64,000 nucleotides of DNA from Tetradesmus obliquus (lineage: Eukaryota; Chlorophyta; Chlorophyceae; Sphaeropleales; Scenedesmaceae): positions 3,212,501 to 3,276,500 of the forward strand of contig CP126199.1 of the NCBI GenBank assembly GCA_030272155.1. The letters run 5' to 3'. The position numbers and the translations under genes are program-made. A model generated the notes under the pieces. That model had not been told where the DNA came from. It ran no database searches and saw only the letters and a program-made list of their open reading frames with translations. Positions 13,161-24,279 of this stretch are shown here, piece by piece (the stretch's first letter is position 1; every line of letters starts with the position of its first letter).

Positions 13161-14851
13161 TGATGCCGGCCCCTGCAGGCGGCTGTGCAGGTGTTGTGCC
13201 CGCCAGCAGCGGCCATGGCAGCAGTGCTGCTGTTGGCAGCCGACAGGGCCAGCAGGCCCTAGCTCCTGCTGCTGCTGCTGCTGTCACTGGCGAATATGAT
13301 GTCGACACCTTCACCTTTGCATCCGTGCCTGCTGGCAGCTTGGGCAGGAGCAGCGCTGGCAGTCACCAGCAGCAGCAGCTGGATAGCAGCAGTGGGGCTA
13401 TGGGTTCAACGAGGTTCACTGAATTTGACAGCTACCTTATGGAGCAGTACGATCAGGAGCTGCAGCAGCAACAGCAGCACGTGGTTGCAGCAGGCAGCCA
13501 TGGGAAGAACAGCAGCAGGCAGCTGACAAATGGCACTGCTGGCAAAGGCAGCAGTAGTGCTGCTGCGGGCAGCCGGCAGCTGTCGGTCGTGGCGGCAGCG
13601 GGGTCGGCTGCTGCTGCTGGGTATGGCAACAGCAGCAGCAGGCAGCCGGTGCTGTTGCAGGAGCTGGAGCATGCTGATGGCAAATTGGAGCAGCTGTTTG
13701 CGGATGGCACGCGCGTGATTTACTTCACAAACGGCTCATCAAAGAAGAGCCGACCGGGCGGCAGCAGCTGCATCCGCTTTGCGAACGGCGACATCAAGCA
13801 CATCATGCCCAGCGGGCGTGTTGACTACTACTATGCATCGGTACGCGGCAGGTAGCACAGAAGCATTGTTCAGCTTGCGTTTTGTTGACTGGCAAAGATG
13901 TGGTGATGGCAGCAGTGTGAGCCAGCGCGTCGTAAAACAAGTGGGCGTGCTGAGTGGTAGTTTGTTAGCAGAGGTGGGCACATGCCGCAGCGCATTTGGC
14001 ACAGTTGCGCGGCAGCAGTGGCAGCGCTTGCAGAAGCACTGGTGCGGCCGAGCGGCGCCTGGCATGTAACCTTACATGCAGCTGTGCAAGACGTCAGTGC
14101 TCAAGGCTTCTGTATATGTTGTGCATCAGCTTGCTGCAAATCAGCTGCACACACAACGCACCGCATTTGAACCAAACTCTTACCACCAAATGCCGCACGT
14201 TGTCACCCTGCAGGTGGCCACGTGGCAGAGCAGTCACCCCAGCGGCCTGGAGGTCTTCTACTTCCCCAGCGGCCAGGTGGAAGGCCACACAGCAGCAGGC
14301 GTGAAGGACATCGTGTTCCCTGACGGCAGCATCCGGCGCGTGCAGCCAGACGGGTGAGGCACAGCTGTGTTGGGCTTGCAATTGCGTGTCGGTGGTGGTG
14401 CATGCGGTTGAGGGCAATGGTTGTGACAGACCCCAGGATGCATAGCGTTGCATCGTTCACTTTGCCAGTGGTGTTTGGTGTGTGTGCCATGCACTGCGTG
14501 CCCTGAGAGCACTGTGCTTGCTGGTATTGTCAGTTGCCAAGTGCATGCACGGTGATGTTGTTGGGGGGAGGGCCACTGTGGCACAGTTGTCATCGCAGAG
14601 CTAATGCTGTGGTGCACGGAATGCGTGCTGCCGCACACATGCCAAGCCTTCAGGCCATACAAATGCCAGCACACCCCGTCATGCTGTGCTGTGCCTGGCT
14701 CTTGCTCCCTTCACGCCACCTGACTGTGTCACTGCTGCTGCTGCTGCTGCTGCGACGGGTTGGCTGCTACAGATCTGAGCAGGACATCACTGCTGGCATG
14801 CTGCCAGCCGCGGTGCGCCTGCCACCGCCAGATATGGACAGCATGCTGTAA
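9901..14851 (+). CDS. SAS4: SAS-4/CPAP (CENPJ) centriole assembly protein
   Basis: Model: join(9901..10258,10405..10460,10673..11542,11763..11990,12243..12358,12610..13840,14214..14353,14773..14851), 1025 residues, all phases closing. In the CPAP family the protein controls centriole/basal-body length by bringing tubulin to procentrioles. Three family marks appear in order: the N-terminal PFLKRGEG motif (residues 25-32); a coiled coil over exons 4-5 containing LPNKKEKQERDGLQAQIEK and NNELREEVRWHE; and the C-terminal TCP/G-box beta-sheet domain from about residue 890, with FADGTRVIYFTNG, FANGDIKHIMPSGRVDYYY and HPSGLEVFYFPSGQVEGH, followed by VFPDGSIRR. The middle is low complexity, with a glutamine run at 11127-11166 and many Ser/Ala/Gln tracts. 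The first exon is provisional: a CTCTTTAG just inside it resembles an acceptor, so a further 5' exon is possible. Confidence 0.92.
11127..11166 (+). repeat. CAG microsatellite encoding polyglutamine in SAS-4
   Basis: About 13-14 uninterrupted CAG codons encode a glutamine run near residue 290-303 of the SAS-4 model, between the N-terminal motif and the coiled coil. It is preceded by shorter His/Gln-rich sequence. Length variation here would not shift the frame. On the opposite strand it reads as a leucine/cysteine-rich open frame, which is only a shadow. Confidence 0.9.
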
Positions 14852-16011
14852 CGCGCTTGGGCCTGCGCAGGATCAGGCCTCAGCTGCGAAGCTGCCTCAA
14901 CTGGGGAAGCAGAGCAGCCTGCAAGGAGTGCCCGCTGACATAATCATGTCATGTTATAACATTGGACTAGAGCATGCTGTACGACTTTACCAGAGCGTGC
15001 ACTAGGCAGCCCGTGTATTGATTTGATTATTTCTGACCGGCGTTTACGCATCCTTTGTGTATGGCTGCCGTGCCATTTGCTGTTGATTTCATTCCCCTAT
15101 CCTAGTGTAAGTGACCATAAGTGGGGCCTTGTGTGTGCCTTGGTGACCTACTTTCCTGACCTCTCCGTGTTGCTGCGGGGCACCGACCACTAACAGAATA
15201 TTCTCACCATTGGACGGTCTTGCATCAGACTTTGTCTCAAGTACAGAGGTGATGCTGCCGTTGACGCTAGTGTGCCGTGGGCCCTGCAGGGGTTGCAGCA
15301 TGGCTGAGGTGCATCATCATGCATTCACTTTGACTGCAGGGACTTCACCTGCTGGCCGTGGCACGTGCTTTGTTACTGTTTTGTGTCGACTTCCCAACCT
15401 TAGGATGCGTTTTGAGCCTAGAAGTCAGAGTACTTCGCAGATTTGTTGGTTAAAGTGGCAGTGCTTGTGGTGCCAAGAGGTGAAGTACTGCGCACTATGG
15501 TTGATATCGTCCTGATCATACTCTAAAGCGGACAGAGCATCATGCTCATGCCAGGAAGCAGCCCTCCCTGGGGCACAGGCACAAACAAGCATACCGCCAC
15601 AAGTTATGAGTCGTATGTCTCCTTCAACACGCTGCAAACATTCTGTGCGCAATCAAACAGCAGAGATGGACATATGAAGGGCCTGACAGTCAGATTGCCA
15701 AAACAGTTCCTATCTATGCATTGACACACATGGCCGCCATGTTTGGTTGCGGCAACCAAATGTTAGGGTAAACATACTTCGCTGGCAGGCCTCCCAAGTG
15801 CAGGTTGCTTCAGCCGTTGAAACTGACCCATGAAACTCCATTGCAAGAGCACCCCATGGGCGCCTCCCGCCAGCGTCACGCTGGCAACGTCAACGGTTGA
15901 CTCCCCGCCACGTTGTGGGCCAAGCGGCAGTCCTTACACCTCACCAACAGGCAACCTTCGGCTGTCCTTGCCTGCGCCTGGTGCATGCCTTTGACATGCC
16001 GTCAACCTGCA

Positions 16012-16044
<33 letters not shown>

Positions 16045-16084
16045 GCAACACTGCAAGTGCTGCAGCAGCGTAATGCAGCCAATT
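14852..16084. other. Intergenic DNA after SAS-4
   Basis: No exon could be supported. The first few hundred bases are expected to be the SAS-4 3' untranslated region; a TGTAA element of the kind used as poly(A) signal in green algae lies near 15105. A small perfect hairpin (9-base stem, TTTGGTTGC/GCAACCAAA) lies at 15742-15760. A CAG run at about 16010-16040 borders the minisatellite that follows. Confidence 0.45.
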
Positions 16085-17370
16085 CACACAGCGGCGCAAG
16101 CAGACACACACACCTGGATGCCCGCCCACATGAGCGTAGCGGCACAGGCCCCCAGCACACTACACCACAAGAGCAGCGCAAGCAGGCACACACACACACC
16201 TGGATGCCCGCCCACATGAGCGCAGCGGCACCGGCACCCAGCCCACTGCACCACAAGGGCGGCGCAAGCAGGCAACACACGCACACCTGGATGCCCGCCC
16301 ACAGGAGCGGCACAGGCACCCAGCCCACTGCACCACAAGAGCGGCGCAAGCAGGCACACGCACACCTAGATGCCCGCCCACATGAGCGGCACAGGCACCC
16401 AGCCCATTGCACCACAAGAGCGGCGCAAGCAGGCACACACACACACACCTGGATGCCCGCCCACAGGAGCGGCACACCCACCCAGCCCACTGCACCACAA
16501 GAGCAGTGCAAGCAGACACACAAACAGTTGGATGCCCGCCCACAGGAGCGGCACAGGCACCCAGCCCACTGCACCACAAGAGCGGCGCAAGCAGGCACAC
16601 ACACACACCTGGATGCCCGGCCACATGAGCGGCACAGGCACCCAGCCCACTGCACCACAAGAGCAGTGCAAGCAGACACACAAACACTTGGATGCCCGGC
16701 CACATGAACGGCACAGGCACCCAGCCCATTGCACCACAAGAGCGGCGCAAGCAGCCACACACACACACCTGGATGCCCGGCCACATGAGCGGCACAGGCA
16801 CCTAGCCCACTGCACCACAAGAGCGGCGCAAGCAGGCACACACACACCTGGATGCCCGGCCACGAGAGCGGCTCAGGCACCCAGCCCATTGCACCAAAAG
16901 AGCAGTGCAAGCAGACACACAAACACATGGATGCCCGGCCACATGAGCGGCACAGGCACCCAGCCCATTGCACCACAAGAGCGGCGCAAGCAGGCACAGC
17001 CACACCTGGATGCCCGGCCACATGAGCAGCACAGGCACCCAGCCCATTGCACCACAAGAGCGGCGCAAACAGGCACACACACACACCTGGATGCCCGGCC
17101 ACATGAGCGGCACAGGCACCCAGCCCACTGCACCAAAAGAGCGGCGCAAGCAGGCACACACACACACCTGGATGCCCGGCCACATGAGCGGCACAGGCAC
17201 CCAGCCCACTGCACCACAAGAGCGGCGCAAGCAGGCACACACACACACACACCTGGATGCCCGGCCACATGAGCGGCACAGGCACCCAGCCCATTGCACC
17301 AAAAGAGCGGCGCAAGCAGGCACACACACCTGGATGCCCGGCCACGAGAGCGGCTCAGGCACCCCCCCAC
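16085..17370. repeat. Minisatellite, 16 units of about 81 bp
   Basis: Sixteen copies of a unit marked by TGGATGCCCG occur at about 16115, 16201, 16288, 16368, 16449, 16529, 16610, 16689, 16769, 16849, 16928, 17007, 17088, 17169, 17253 and 17331, a mean spacing of 81 bases (range 78-88). Each unit contains a CACCTGGATGCCCG block, CACATGAGCGGCACAGGCAC, a CCCAGCCCACTGCACCACAA block and GAGCGGCGCAAGCAGG, followed by a short variable CA run that causes most of the length differences. Three units carry AGCAGTGCAAGCAGACACACAA in place of the usual end, so a variant subfamily exists. Several frames stay open across the array, which is a by-product of repeating a stop-free unit. Confidence 0.95.
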
Positions 17371-18751
17371 ACACATACACACAGCACCCCACAGCCGCAC
17401 ATGCGGCACAATTACCTGGGTGTATGGCCACACAGGCGGCACAGCCTCTTACATGTTTACTGGCAGCTGCGTAGCTGCTTGTCTTTCACCTTCTTCGCTT
17501 GCAGCAGTAGATTACCGTTGATGCTGACAACAGTAGCACTGCTTACTCACCTGCAGCTTGCACCAGCGCCTGCTGCTGGCTGCAGAATTTGACACAACCT
17601 TGCATGTTCGTTGTTGGTTGCGGCTGCTGCATGCCCAGGCCATTCTTCGAGGCAGGGACTTCGCTGCCAGGCCAAGCTGTTGCTGTTCAAACCTTGCAAG
17701 GTCGCAGCAGCAGCTGCCAGAACCAACAAGCAGCGAGCTGAATTGCTCTAGAACAACCGACACACCTCTCATACCGGGCGCCAAGGGGTGGTGTGCTCTC
17801 GCTGTGCAGCATGCCTTCGGCGCCAAGCACTTTCTTTCTGCGGCGGGAAAGCGGAGCCGCCTCATGCGTTGCCTTGGCTGAGCTAGCAAGGTGATAGGAG
17901 TGATCTAAGAAGGTGAAATGAGTGAATAGTGACCCAGCAATAGCAGAAGCAGAGCACGGGCTGCCTCCCGGCCCTGATGGGTTCGCAATGGCGCAGGGCA
18001 CAGCGCACCGTGCCCCGTATTTTTTGACTCCGCATACGCCAATATTGGTTTCTGAAGAGTCATCAAGACGCCGTTGCTAGTGGCAGCAGCACCATGGCAC
18101 AAGACGAAGCAAGAAGCTAAGCAACAGGATGGACAGGGTAAATGTGCGACTTGTAAGTCGTTAAGAACGTGTGTGAAGCGTTGCGAAAGGTGCGCTGCCA
18201 CTGAATTGATGTGGCTGTTTGCAGCGCATATGTAGCCAGCATGCTGACCAGGTCATCTGTCATGACAAGTAACAATGCCACAGCTGACAAACCGGCTGCA
18301 CATGCAGTGACTCATCATTTTCAAGGCGTTGTGGTAAGTAGTCGATGAGGTGACTGCTTCAGTAGTTGCTCGTGCTGGTGCTGCCAGGCCACACGTTTCA
18401 GTCTCAGCAAGATGCCTTGCAGCAGCTTGCATGCTGCAGCAGTTGCTACAGTGCAGAACATGCCGCGTGCATATCACGGCAACAATCACAAACAAGTTCA
18501 CTCACAGCAGCAAACACACTCCTCACATAGCTTGCTACGCTCCCTCGACAATAGCATCAGCAACATATGATGTGTTTGATGTGATATTAGCTGCTGCACC
18601 CTTGTATCAGTAGAGCGAGCCACAACAAGTGCTTCAATCAATATGTCCTGCCCCAGAAAGAACATAAGGAATGCCACCACGCCATGCATGCACCATATCC
18701 ACCAAACCCACCCTGCGCCCCTGCATGCTGCACTGCGCTGTGTCTTCGACA
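17371..18751. other. Intergenic DNA between minisatellite and methyltransferase
   Basis: The minisatellite fades into a short CCCCCCACACACA-rich tail to about 17400. Beyond that I saw no exon with family similarity; open frames such as the minus-strand ones at 17512-18001 have no supporting splice structure or motif. The last few hundred bases are likely the 3' untranslated region of the methyltransferase, which is transcribed towards this stretch. Confidence 0.45.
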
Positions 18752-20407
18752 TCAACTGCTGGGGGGCTTGGCAGCCACCACAGTCCTGTGCTTCGGCGAG
18801 TTCTCAGTCTGCCGCGGCGCCTCAAAGCCTGCCTCCCGCATTGCTCCATGCAGGTCCAGCGTCACATACTCCATAAGCCAGGGCTCCGTGGATTTGAAGG
18901 CGGTGTAGGCAAACACATTCGCAAAGACGCGCTGGAAGGCTGGCGAGTTGGGGTTCATCTCCATAATGGACATCACGCCGCCGGGGCGCAGCAGCCTGCA
19001 TGCATGCAGGCCACAAAAGAAACAGCAGCGCAGCAACGTCGAGTCAACAGAATGAAGGACTTATATAACCTTCTTTTGCTAAACATACACGGCATGCGCG
19101 GTTCTTCAGCATGCAAGCGGCGGCGTGCGTACAGCAGCAGCCTGGTAGCAGTGTTGCCACCACTCTGCAGGCTGCTGCAACTACACGCAAGGCAGGCACT
19201 GTTCAGCTGTTGAGCTCCTGGGCATGCACAACGTCTGGGGGCGCGTCTCGTTGGCCATGCTGCTTGCTGCGCAGTGCACACGGATGCAGCAGTTCAGGCT
19301 TGAGCTGGTGCCTCACCTGTAAGCCTCCTGCAGGATGGCCTTGGTGGCATGCTGCGGCAGCTCGTGAGCCACGAGGCACATGGACACCACGTCAAAGCTG
19401 CCTGCTGGCAGCTGCGTGTCCTCCGCCTTGCGGTGCAGGATGCTAATTGGCTCCTTGCTGCCAGATGCCACCTGAGCAGCCAGGTAGCAGCAGCGGCGGC
19501 AGCAGCAAGCGTGAGGAGGACAAGTAAGATATGTGAGCTTGTGAGCTTGTGAGCCTGTTTTTGTTGGGGGCAACTCACACCTTGCGTGCAGCATGTCAGC
19601 AGGCGGCACCGCAGGAACAACAGCTCTACGCTATTAAGAGATAGTGCAGTGCAGCAAGCACAGCACAGCTTGCAGCTCCAGGCACAGGACAGCTGTAGCA
19701 CAGCAGCCCCACAGCCCACTTCGCAACGCCATACAAGCGCGTTCATACACAAAACAGCAGCATGCCAAGCCGCGCCTCACCTCCCGCTGCTCCTGGTGGT
19801 AGCGCCCAACCGCCACCATGTGTGGTGACAGGTCCACGCCTGTGATGTGTGCAGCAGGGAACAGCTCGCGCAGAGCGAGGCTGCTCAGGCCAGCTGCACA
19901 GCCCACATCCAGTACTGCCTGCACTGCGCTGGGCTGCGGCGCGCCTGGCGTTTCTGCCATGAGCTGCAGCATGCATTTGCCGTAGTTGCTGCGCAGCATG
20001 TGGTCTCCCCTGCAGGACAGAAGGCGACACGAGAGGAGGATGGATTTGTAAGCGCCTGTTTGATGCGGCTCTGGTGTTGCCGGATGAGAGATGGGTACAG
20101 CAGGCTGACTTGCAGGACAGCTGAGCAGCTGCGCTGCGCACCGCGTGCGCTGTGCTGTGCGATGGGTTAGGCACAGGTGTCCAAAGCCTTCGCACAATAC
20201 ATGCTGCCATTTACAGTCTGATATGCCCAGAGCCTTTTGACAACATATACAGTTGCTAAGCTCGGCTGTGCCAGCACTGCCGGCGGCTGCTGATGTGTTG
20301 CGCTCACAGCGGGTCCATCTTCTTGTTCTCTGGGTCCATCACGGGCGCATGCACCGACTGCGATGACAGCATGAACTCCTGAGCGGCCTCCCAGCACAGG
20401 TTGCCCT

Positions 20408-20451
<44 letters not shown>

Positions 20452-20704
20452 GCATATCTTCTGGTGCCTGACAAGGTCCTGTTCCTATGCTGTGCGTATG
20501 CCACAGGACATCTGCAGGCAAAACCAGTTCCTCTGCACCATGCACCTGATGGTGCATCGCTGTTGTGTGTGCGGCCAGGCCGTGGCATGTTGACGCACAG
20601 CATGCTTGCTTCCAAGGCGAAGCTTGCTGTGAAGCCTGGCAACAGCAGCATGCAACTGCTGCTGCTGCGGCTAATTTGGTGTGCGCCCAATTGCCAGCAG
20701 CTGG

Positions 20705-20742
<38 letters not shown>

Positions 20743-21455
20743 CGACCCACCTGCTTGTAGGCATGGAATGGCTGCGTGTAGTAGCTGGGGTAGCTGCCCG
20801 CTGCTGGGTCTGTGGCCTCCTGCAGCCTTGCCTCCCAGTCCTGCTGCTGCAGCTGCTGCAGCGTGCCATCCCAGTCCAGGCCGATTGCCTCTGCACGCTG
20901 AATGATCATGCCACGCGCCTGCAGGCAAAGCATTGGAAGCAGTCAATCGCGTGAAGCAGGCGACAAGCAGGTTAGAGGAGACCAGCCACAAGGAAACGTA
21001 TGGAGATGCTCTGGTTCAGAATGTGGACGTATGCTGAGACAGCAGACACAACTCGTTCATGTCTCAGGCCATGAAGCAGGTCCTGAACCCAGCATGTGTT
21101 GTTTGAGAGGGTGCAGGGAACCAGCTCACCTTCTTGGTTGCCTGCTCGAACAGAGGTGGGAACTTGAAAAGCGCTTCCACCACTGACACCAGCATGGGGT
21201 TTGGTGGTGCCACCAGCGCTGCTGGGGTGCTGCAAAAAACAGTATTAATAGGTATTCAAGACGTTGCCGCAGATGCCTGTGTCTCATGTCCTGCTGCTTT
21301 GGCAGCAGGAGATGTATGAAGCTGCCTGCAGTGCAGCTGCTGTGGGCAGCACTGCTGACTCTCATTGGGGCCCCGCGCTGACCAATTGCTGTAACGCACC
21401 TTGTAGAAGCTGCATGGAGCCTGTGTGAAGGTGTTCGCCTGCCAAAAGGCTGCAT
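18752..21455 (-). CDS. SAM-dependent methyltransferase, plastid type
   Basis: Model: complement(join(18752..18995,19317..19471,19781..20009,20308..20405,20751..20918,21130..21229,21400..21455)), 349 residues, all phases closing. The class I Rossmann methyltransferase core (Methyltransf_11/25 type) is clear: motif I VLDVGCAAG at 173-181, acidic motif II TGVDLSPHM, post-motif FDVVSMCLVAHELP and RLLRPGGVMSIMEMN. The N-terminal half carries a plant/algal-specific region, with NPMLVSVVEALFKFPPLFEQ, ARGMIIQRAEAIGLDWDG and the signature YYTQPFHAYKQGNLCWEAA around residues 98-117. The C-terminal EYVTLDLHGAMREAGF and HRTVVAAK also fit that family. The first about 18 residues are Arg/Ser/Thr/Ala-rich and could be a plastid transit peptide. 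The methyl acceptor is unknown. The frame of exon 1 was fixed by phase with exon 2; the alternative frame destroys the conserved second exon. Confidence 0.88.
20408..20450. repeat. (CAG)n microsatellite at a methyltransferase acceptor
   Basis: About 14 CAG triplets on the plus strand read CTG on the coding strand and lie directly upstream of the methyltransferase exon that starts at 20405. The repeat therefore takes the place of the polypyrimidine tract and supplies the CTGCAG acceptor itself. Confidence 0.9.
20706..20741. repeat. (CTG)n microsatellite in methyltransferase intron
   Basis: About 12 CTG triplets (CAG on the coding strand) lie just downstream of the donor at 20749-20750 of the methyltransferase exon 20751..20918. 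The repeat unit matches that at 20408-20450 but in the opposite orientation, so the two could pair in the pre-mRNA across the intron. Confidence 0.85.
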
Positions 21456-22011
21456 CTGTGCGGAGATCCAAGTTGATCAGTGCTGCTGCGTGCCCTGGTT
21501 ACACGTAGCACTCAGCAGGATTTCTGCGCTCGTCGCACACCTCGCGACGCCCAGTGCCTGAATGCATGCGTTGCTGAGGAGACTTGGCCTGCATGCTGGC
21601 TAATGTGAATGCTGAGCTTGCGAGTGAGAGCAGAAAGGAGTGTGGTGTGCACTTGCAGGCCGATGCCTGGCTTGACTACTAAAGATTGTGAGAAGTGAAA
21701 GTAAAAGGAACAGCCTGCGCTGCAGACATGCGCTTCACCGCAGCATCAAGCGTGAAGTACAACATCCTGGCCAGGCTGACAACAGCACATGTGACCAATG
21801 TTATGTCTGATTTCACCGTGACTTAAAAAGACGTAAGTGTATATTCTACATCCAAACGTGCAAACATACAGGTTGTTCGACGCCGTTGAGTGCCACAGTT
21901 CAACTGCCCGATACCTGCACTGCAGTGCAACTAGGTGCAACGAAACGAGAGATACTGAACAGCTGCTCGGGACAAATCAGGAATCATAGTACAAAACAGT
22001 TGGTCAGCAGC
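21456..22011. promoter_or_regulatory. Divergent promoter region, methyltransferase / WDR44-like gene
   Basis: The 556 bases separate the divergent starts of the methyltransferase (-) and the WD-repeat gene (+). Minus-strand frames here lack support as exons, although an upstream non-coding or coding first exon of the methyltransferase cannot be excluded. No clear core promoter motif was identified. Confidence 0.45.
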
Positions 22012-24246
22012 ATGGCATCGGCCAAGGCACCCCCTGACATGGAAGAGGACCCAGTGAGGCACCTGCTTCTGCACAGCTGCTGTGCATGATGCGTCAGCAG
22101 CTGGCACCTTGCGCAACAAGTTCCTGGAGTCCTGCAGTTGGTTTCATCCTAGTCTGCTGCCTTGCACTGTCTCTATTTTGCACATGATTGCTGCTGACTC
22201 AACCGCGATGCCCTGCCACTGTTCAACCACCTCTGATGGCGTTGCTGCAGATGTTTGTCATCAAGAACTTGGACACAGGGCTAGAAATGCGGATAGATGA
22301 CTTTGACAAGCTAGCAAACATAGCCACAGAGGAGGTGCAGGTGAGGATCACCATCCGCAAGTGCTGGTTGGAGCTCCGCAGCTGTAGAAGATGAGGCAGC
22401 AGTTGCTGGTGCAGCACTGCTCAGCCATACACAGCTTCTTACTCGAAGCTACCTGGCTGCGCTTGCAGGAAGACCACGAACCAGCACAGAAAAAGAGCGG
22501 GCTGACAAAGGGTACCAAAGCATTGAAGCACTGGTAAGGCAGCAGATGCCCGCCCGTCATTGCACTGTCATGCAAGCAGCAGTAGCCATCAACATGCATG
22601 CTATGCTATGTATGTTTCAGCAGCACTTACAGCTACGTCTCTGGGTATGTCACCAGAACGCTAGCAGCTCATGTAGCAGCAGCTCTCGACCATGCGAAAC
22701 CAGCTGCTACTGCACTCTCCCTGCTTGCAGGACTGCTGCAACCGCCAAGAAGGCCAGCGCCATCTCAAAAAAGGCGGTCACCGGCATAAAGGAAGCAGCG
22801 CACGACCTCAGCGTGCCATCACTGACCAAGCACAAACTGCCAGGGCAGCAGCCAGAGCCCAGCCCCAGCAGCAGCAGAGGGCCAGGCAGCCACCTGCTTG
22901 GGTCACCTCTGTCAGACCTGCTGCTGGTCCGCAGGTCCACTGGAGAGGTAGGGCTGCCTCAGCTGCTGTAGCTTGTATGGTAGCTTTTATGGCTTGCTCA
23001 AGCACTGCAGCATGTGCAGCCAGGCTTCCCAGCTTGTAGTAGCAGTGGATGCGGTGACTCATAACAACAGCTTGGTGCTGCGCAGATGTGCCAGCTGCAC
23101 TCATCATCATGACAGCACGCAGGCTCCAACAGCAGCGCTTATGCATGTTGTTGCGACAAGGCTAATATGTGAGTTCCGTGCTCCCTGCCTGTTTTGTATC
23201 TGTCCTTGCTGCTGGCAGCACCCTGGCTCAGCAGCAGCAGCAGCGGAGCTCAGCAAGAGCAGCGGCCGTGCATCGATAGACACAGGCAGTGACTACGCTG
23301 CGCTTGCTGGCGCCAGCAGCAGCTTGCAGCTCCATGGCGAGCTTACAGCAGGCAGCAGCGCCAGCGACAGCACAGCAGCAGCAGCTGCTGCTGCAGCAGC
23401 AGGTGTCCCTGGCTTGAGCAGCAGCAGCAGCAGTGTGGCTGCTGCAGGGCCGCCGGCGCTGATCTTGCCGGCCCTGTCAGCGCCACTGACAGCAGGGATA
23501 CCTGGCAGCAGCAGCAGCAGTAGCGCAACCACCTCAGCAGCAGGTGCAGCTCCGCATGCAGCAAGCGCAGCTGCTGGCACAGCAGCAGGAGCCGCGCCCA
23601 CAGCTGCAGCAGCAACAGCCGCGTCAGGTCCTGTGGTGCCTGCTGCTGTCCGCTTGGTGTCTCACAAGCGCTCTAGGCAGCAGGTGCAGGATGTGGTGCT
23701 AGCGCAGGTGCTGGAGAGCAGCTGCGGCGTGGTGTGGGTTGTGGCCTTCAGCAGGGATGGCTCCTTCCTGGCAGCAGCTGGGCAGGACTGCGTGCTGCGC
23801 GTGTGGCAGCTGACGGCCAGCAGGTGGGTTCGCTGCGCTGCGGATGTTGTGGAACTTTTCAATCACATCGGCGCTCACGCTGTGGCGCAGCTTGACTTGC
23901 GCTCTTTACGTGATGCGGCCCTTCCACCTATGGGAAGAGGATGTATCACTGTAGCATATCATGGTTGAATTGCGTATGCTGCAGTGCTGTGTGCATGCAT
24001 GCCAACAATGCATCGCTGCTGCTGGCTCTGTAGGGACAAAGACTTGCGAACAAACTGGTTGTATCACCCGCCAGCAGTGCCACGCCGCAGCAGTGCATGT
24101 GACAGCAGCCAAGCAGGCGACGATGCTGCAGCAGCTGAGGAGCAGCAGCAGCAACACCAGCAGCAACAGCAGCAGCAGCAGATGGGACAGGACGAAAGCA
24201 GTCAGCAGCATGGGGCGGAGCCACCACCGCAGCATGCTGACGAACC

Positions 24247-24279
<33 letters not shown>

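Noticed and set aside
16002-17345. Minus-strand open frame of 447 codons across the minisatellite
   Set aside because: It exists because a stop-free unit is repeated; long frames are open on the other strand too, unit lengths are not multiples of three, and no start context, splice structure or family supports it.
16085-17370. CRISPR-like array
   Set aside because: Whole units repeat without unique spacers, and the genome is eukaryotic; it is a minisatellite.
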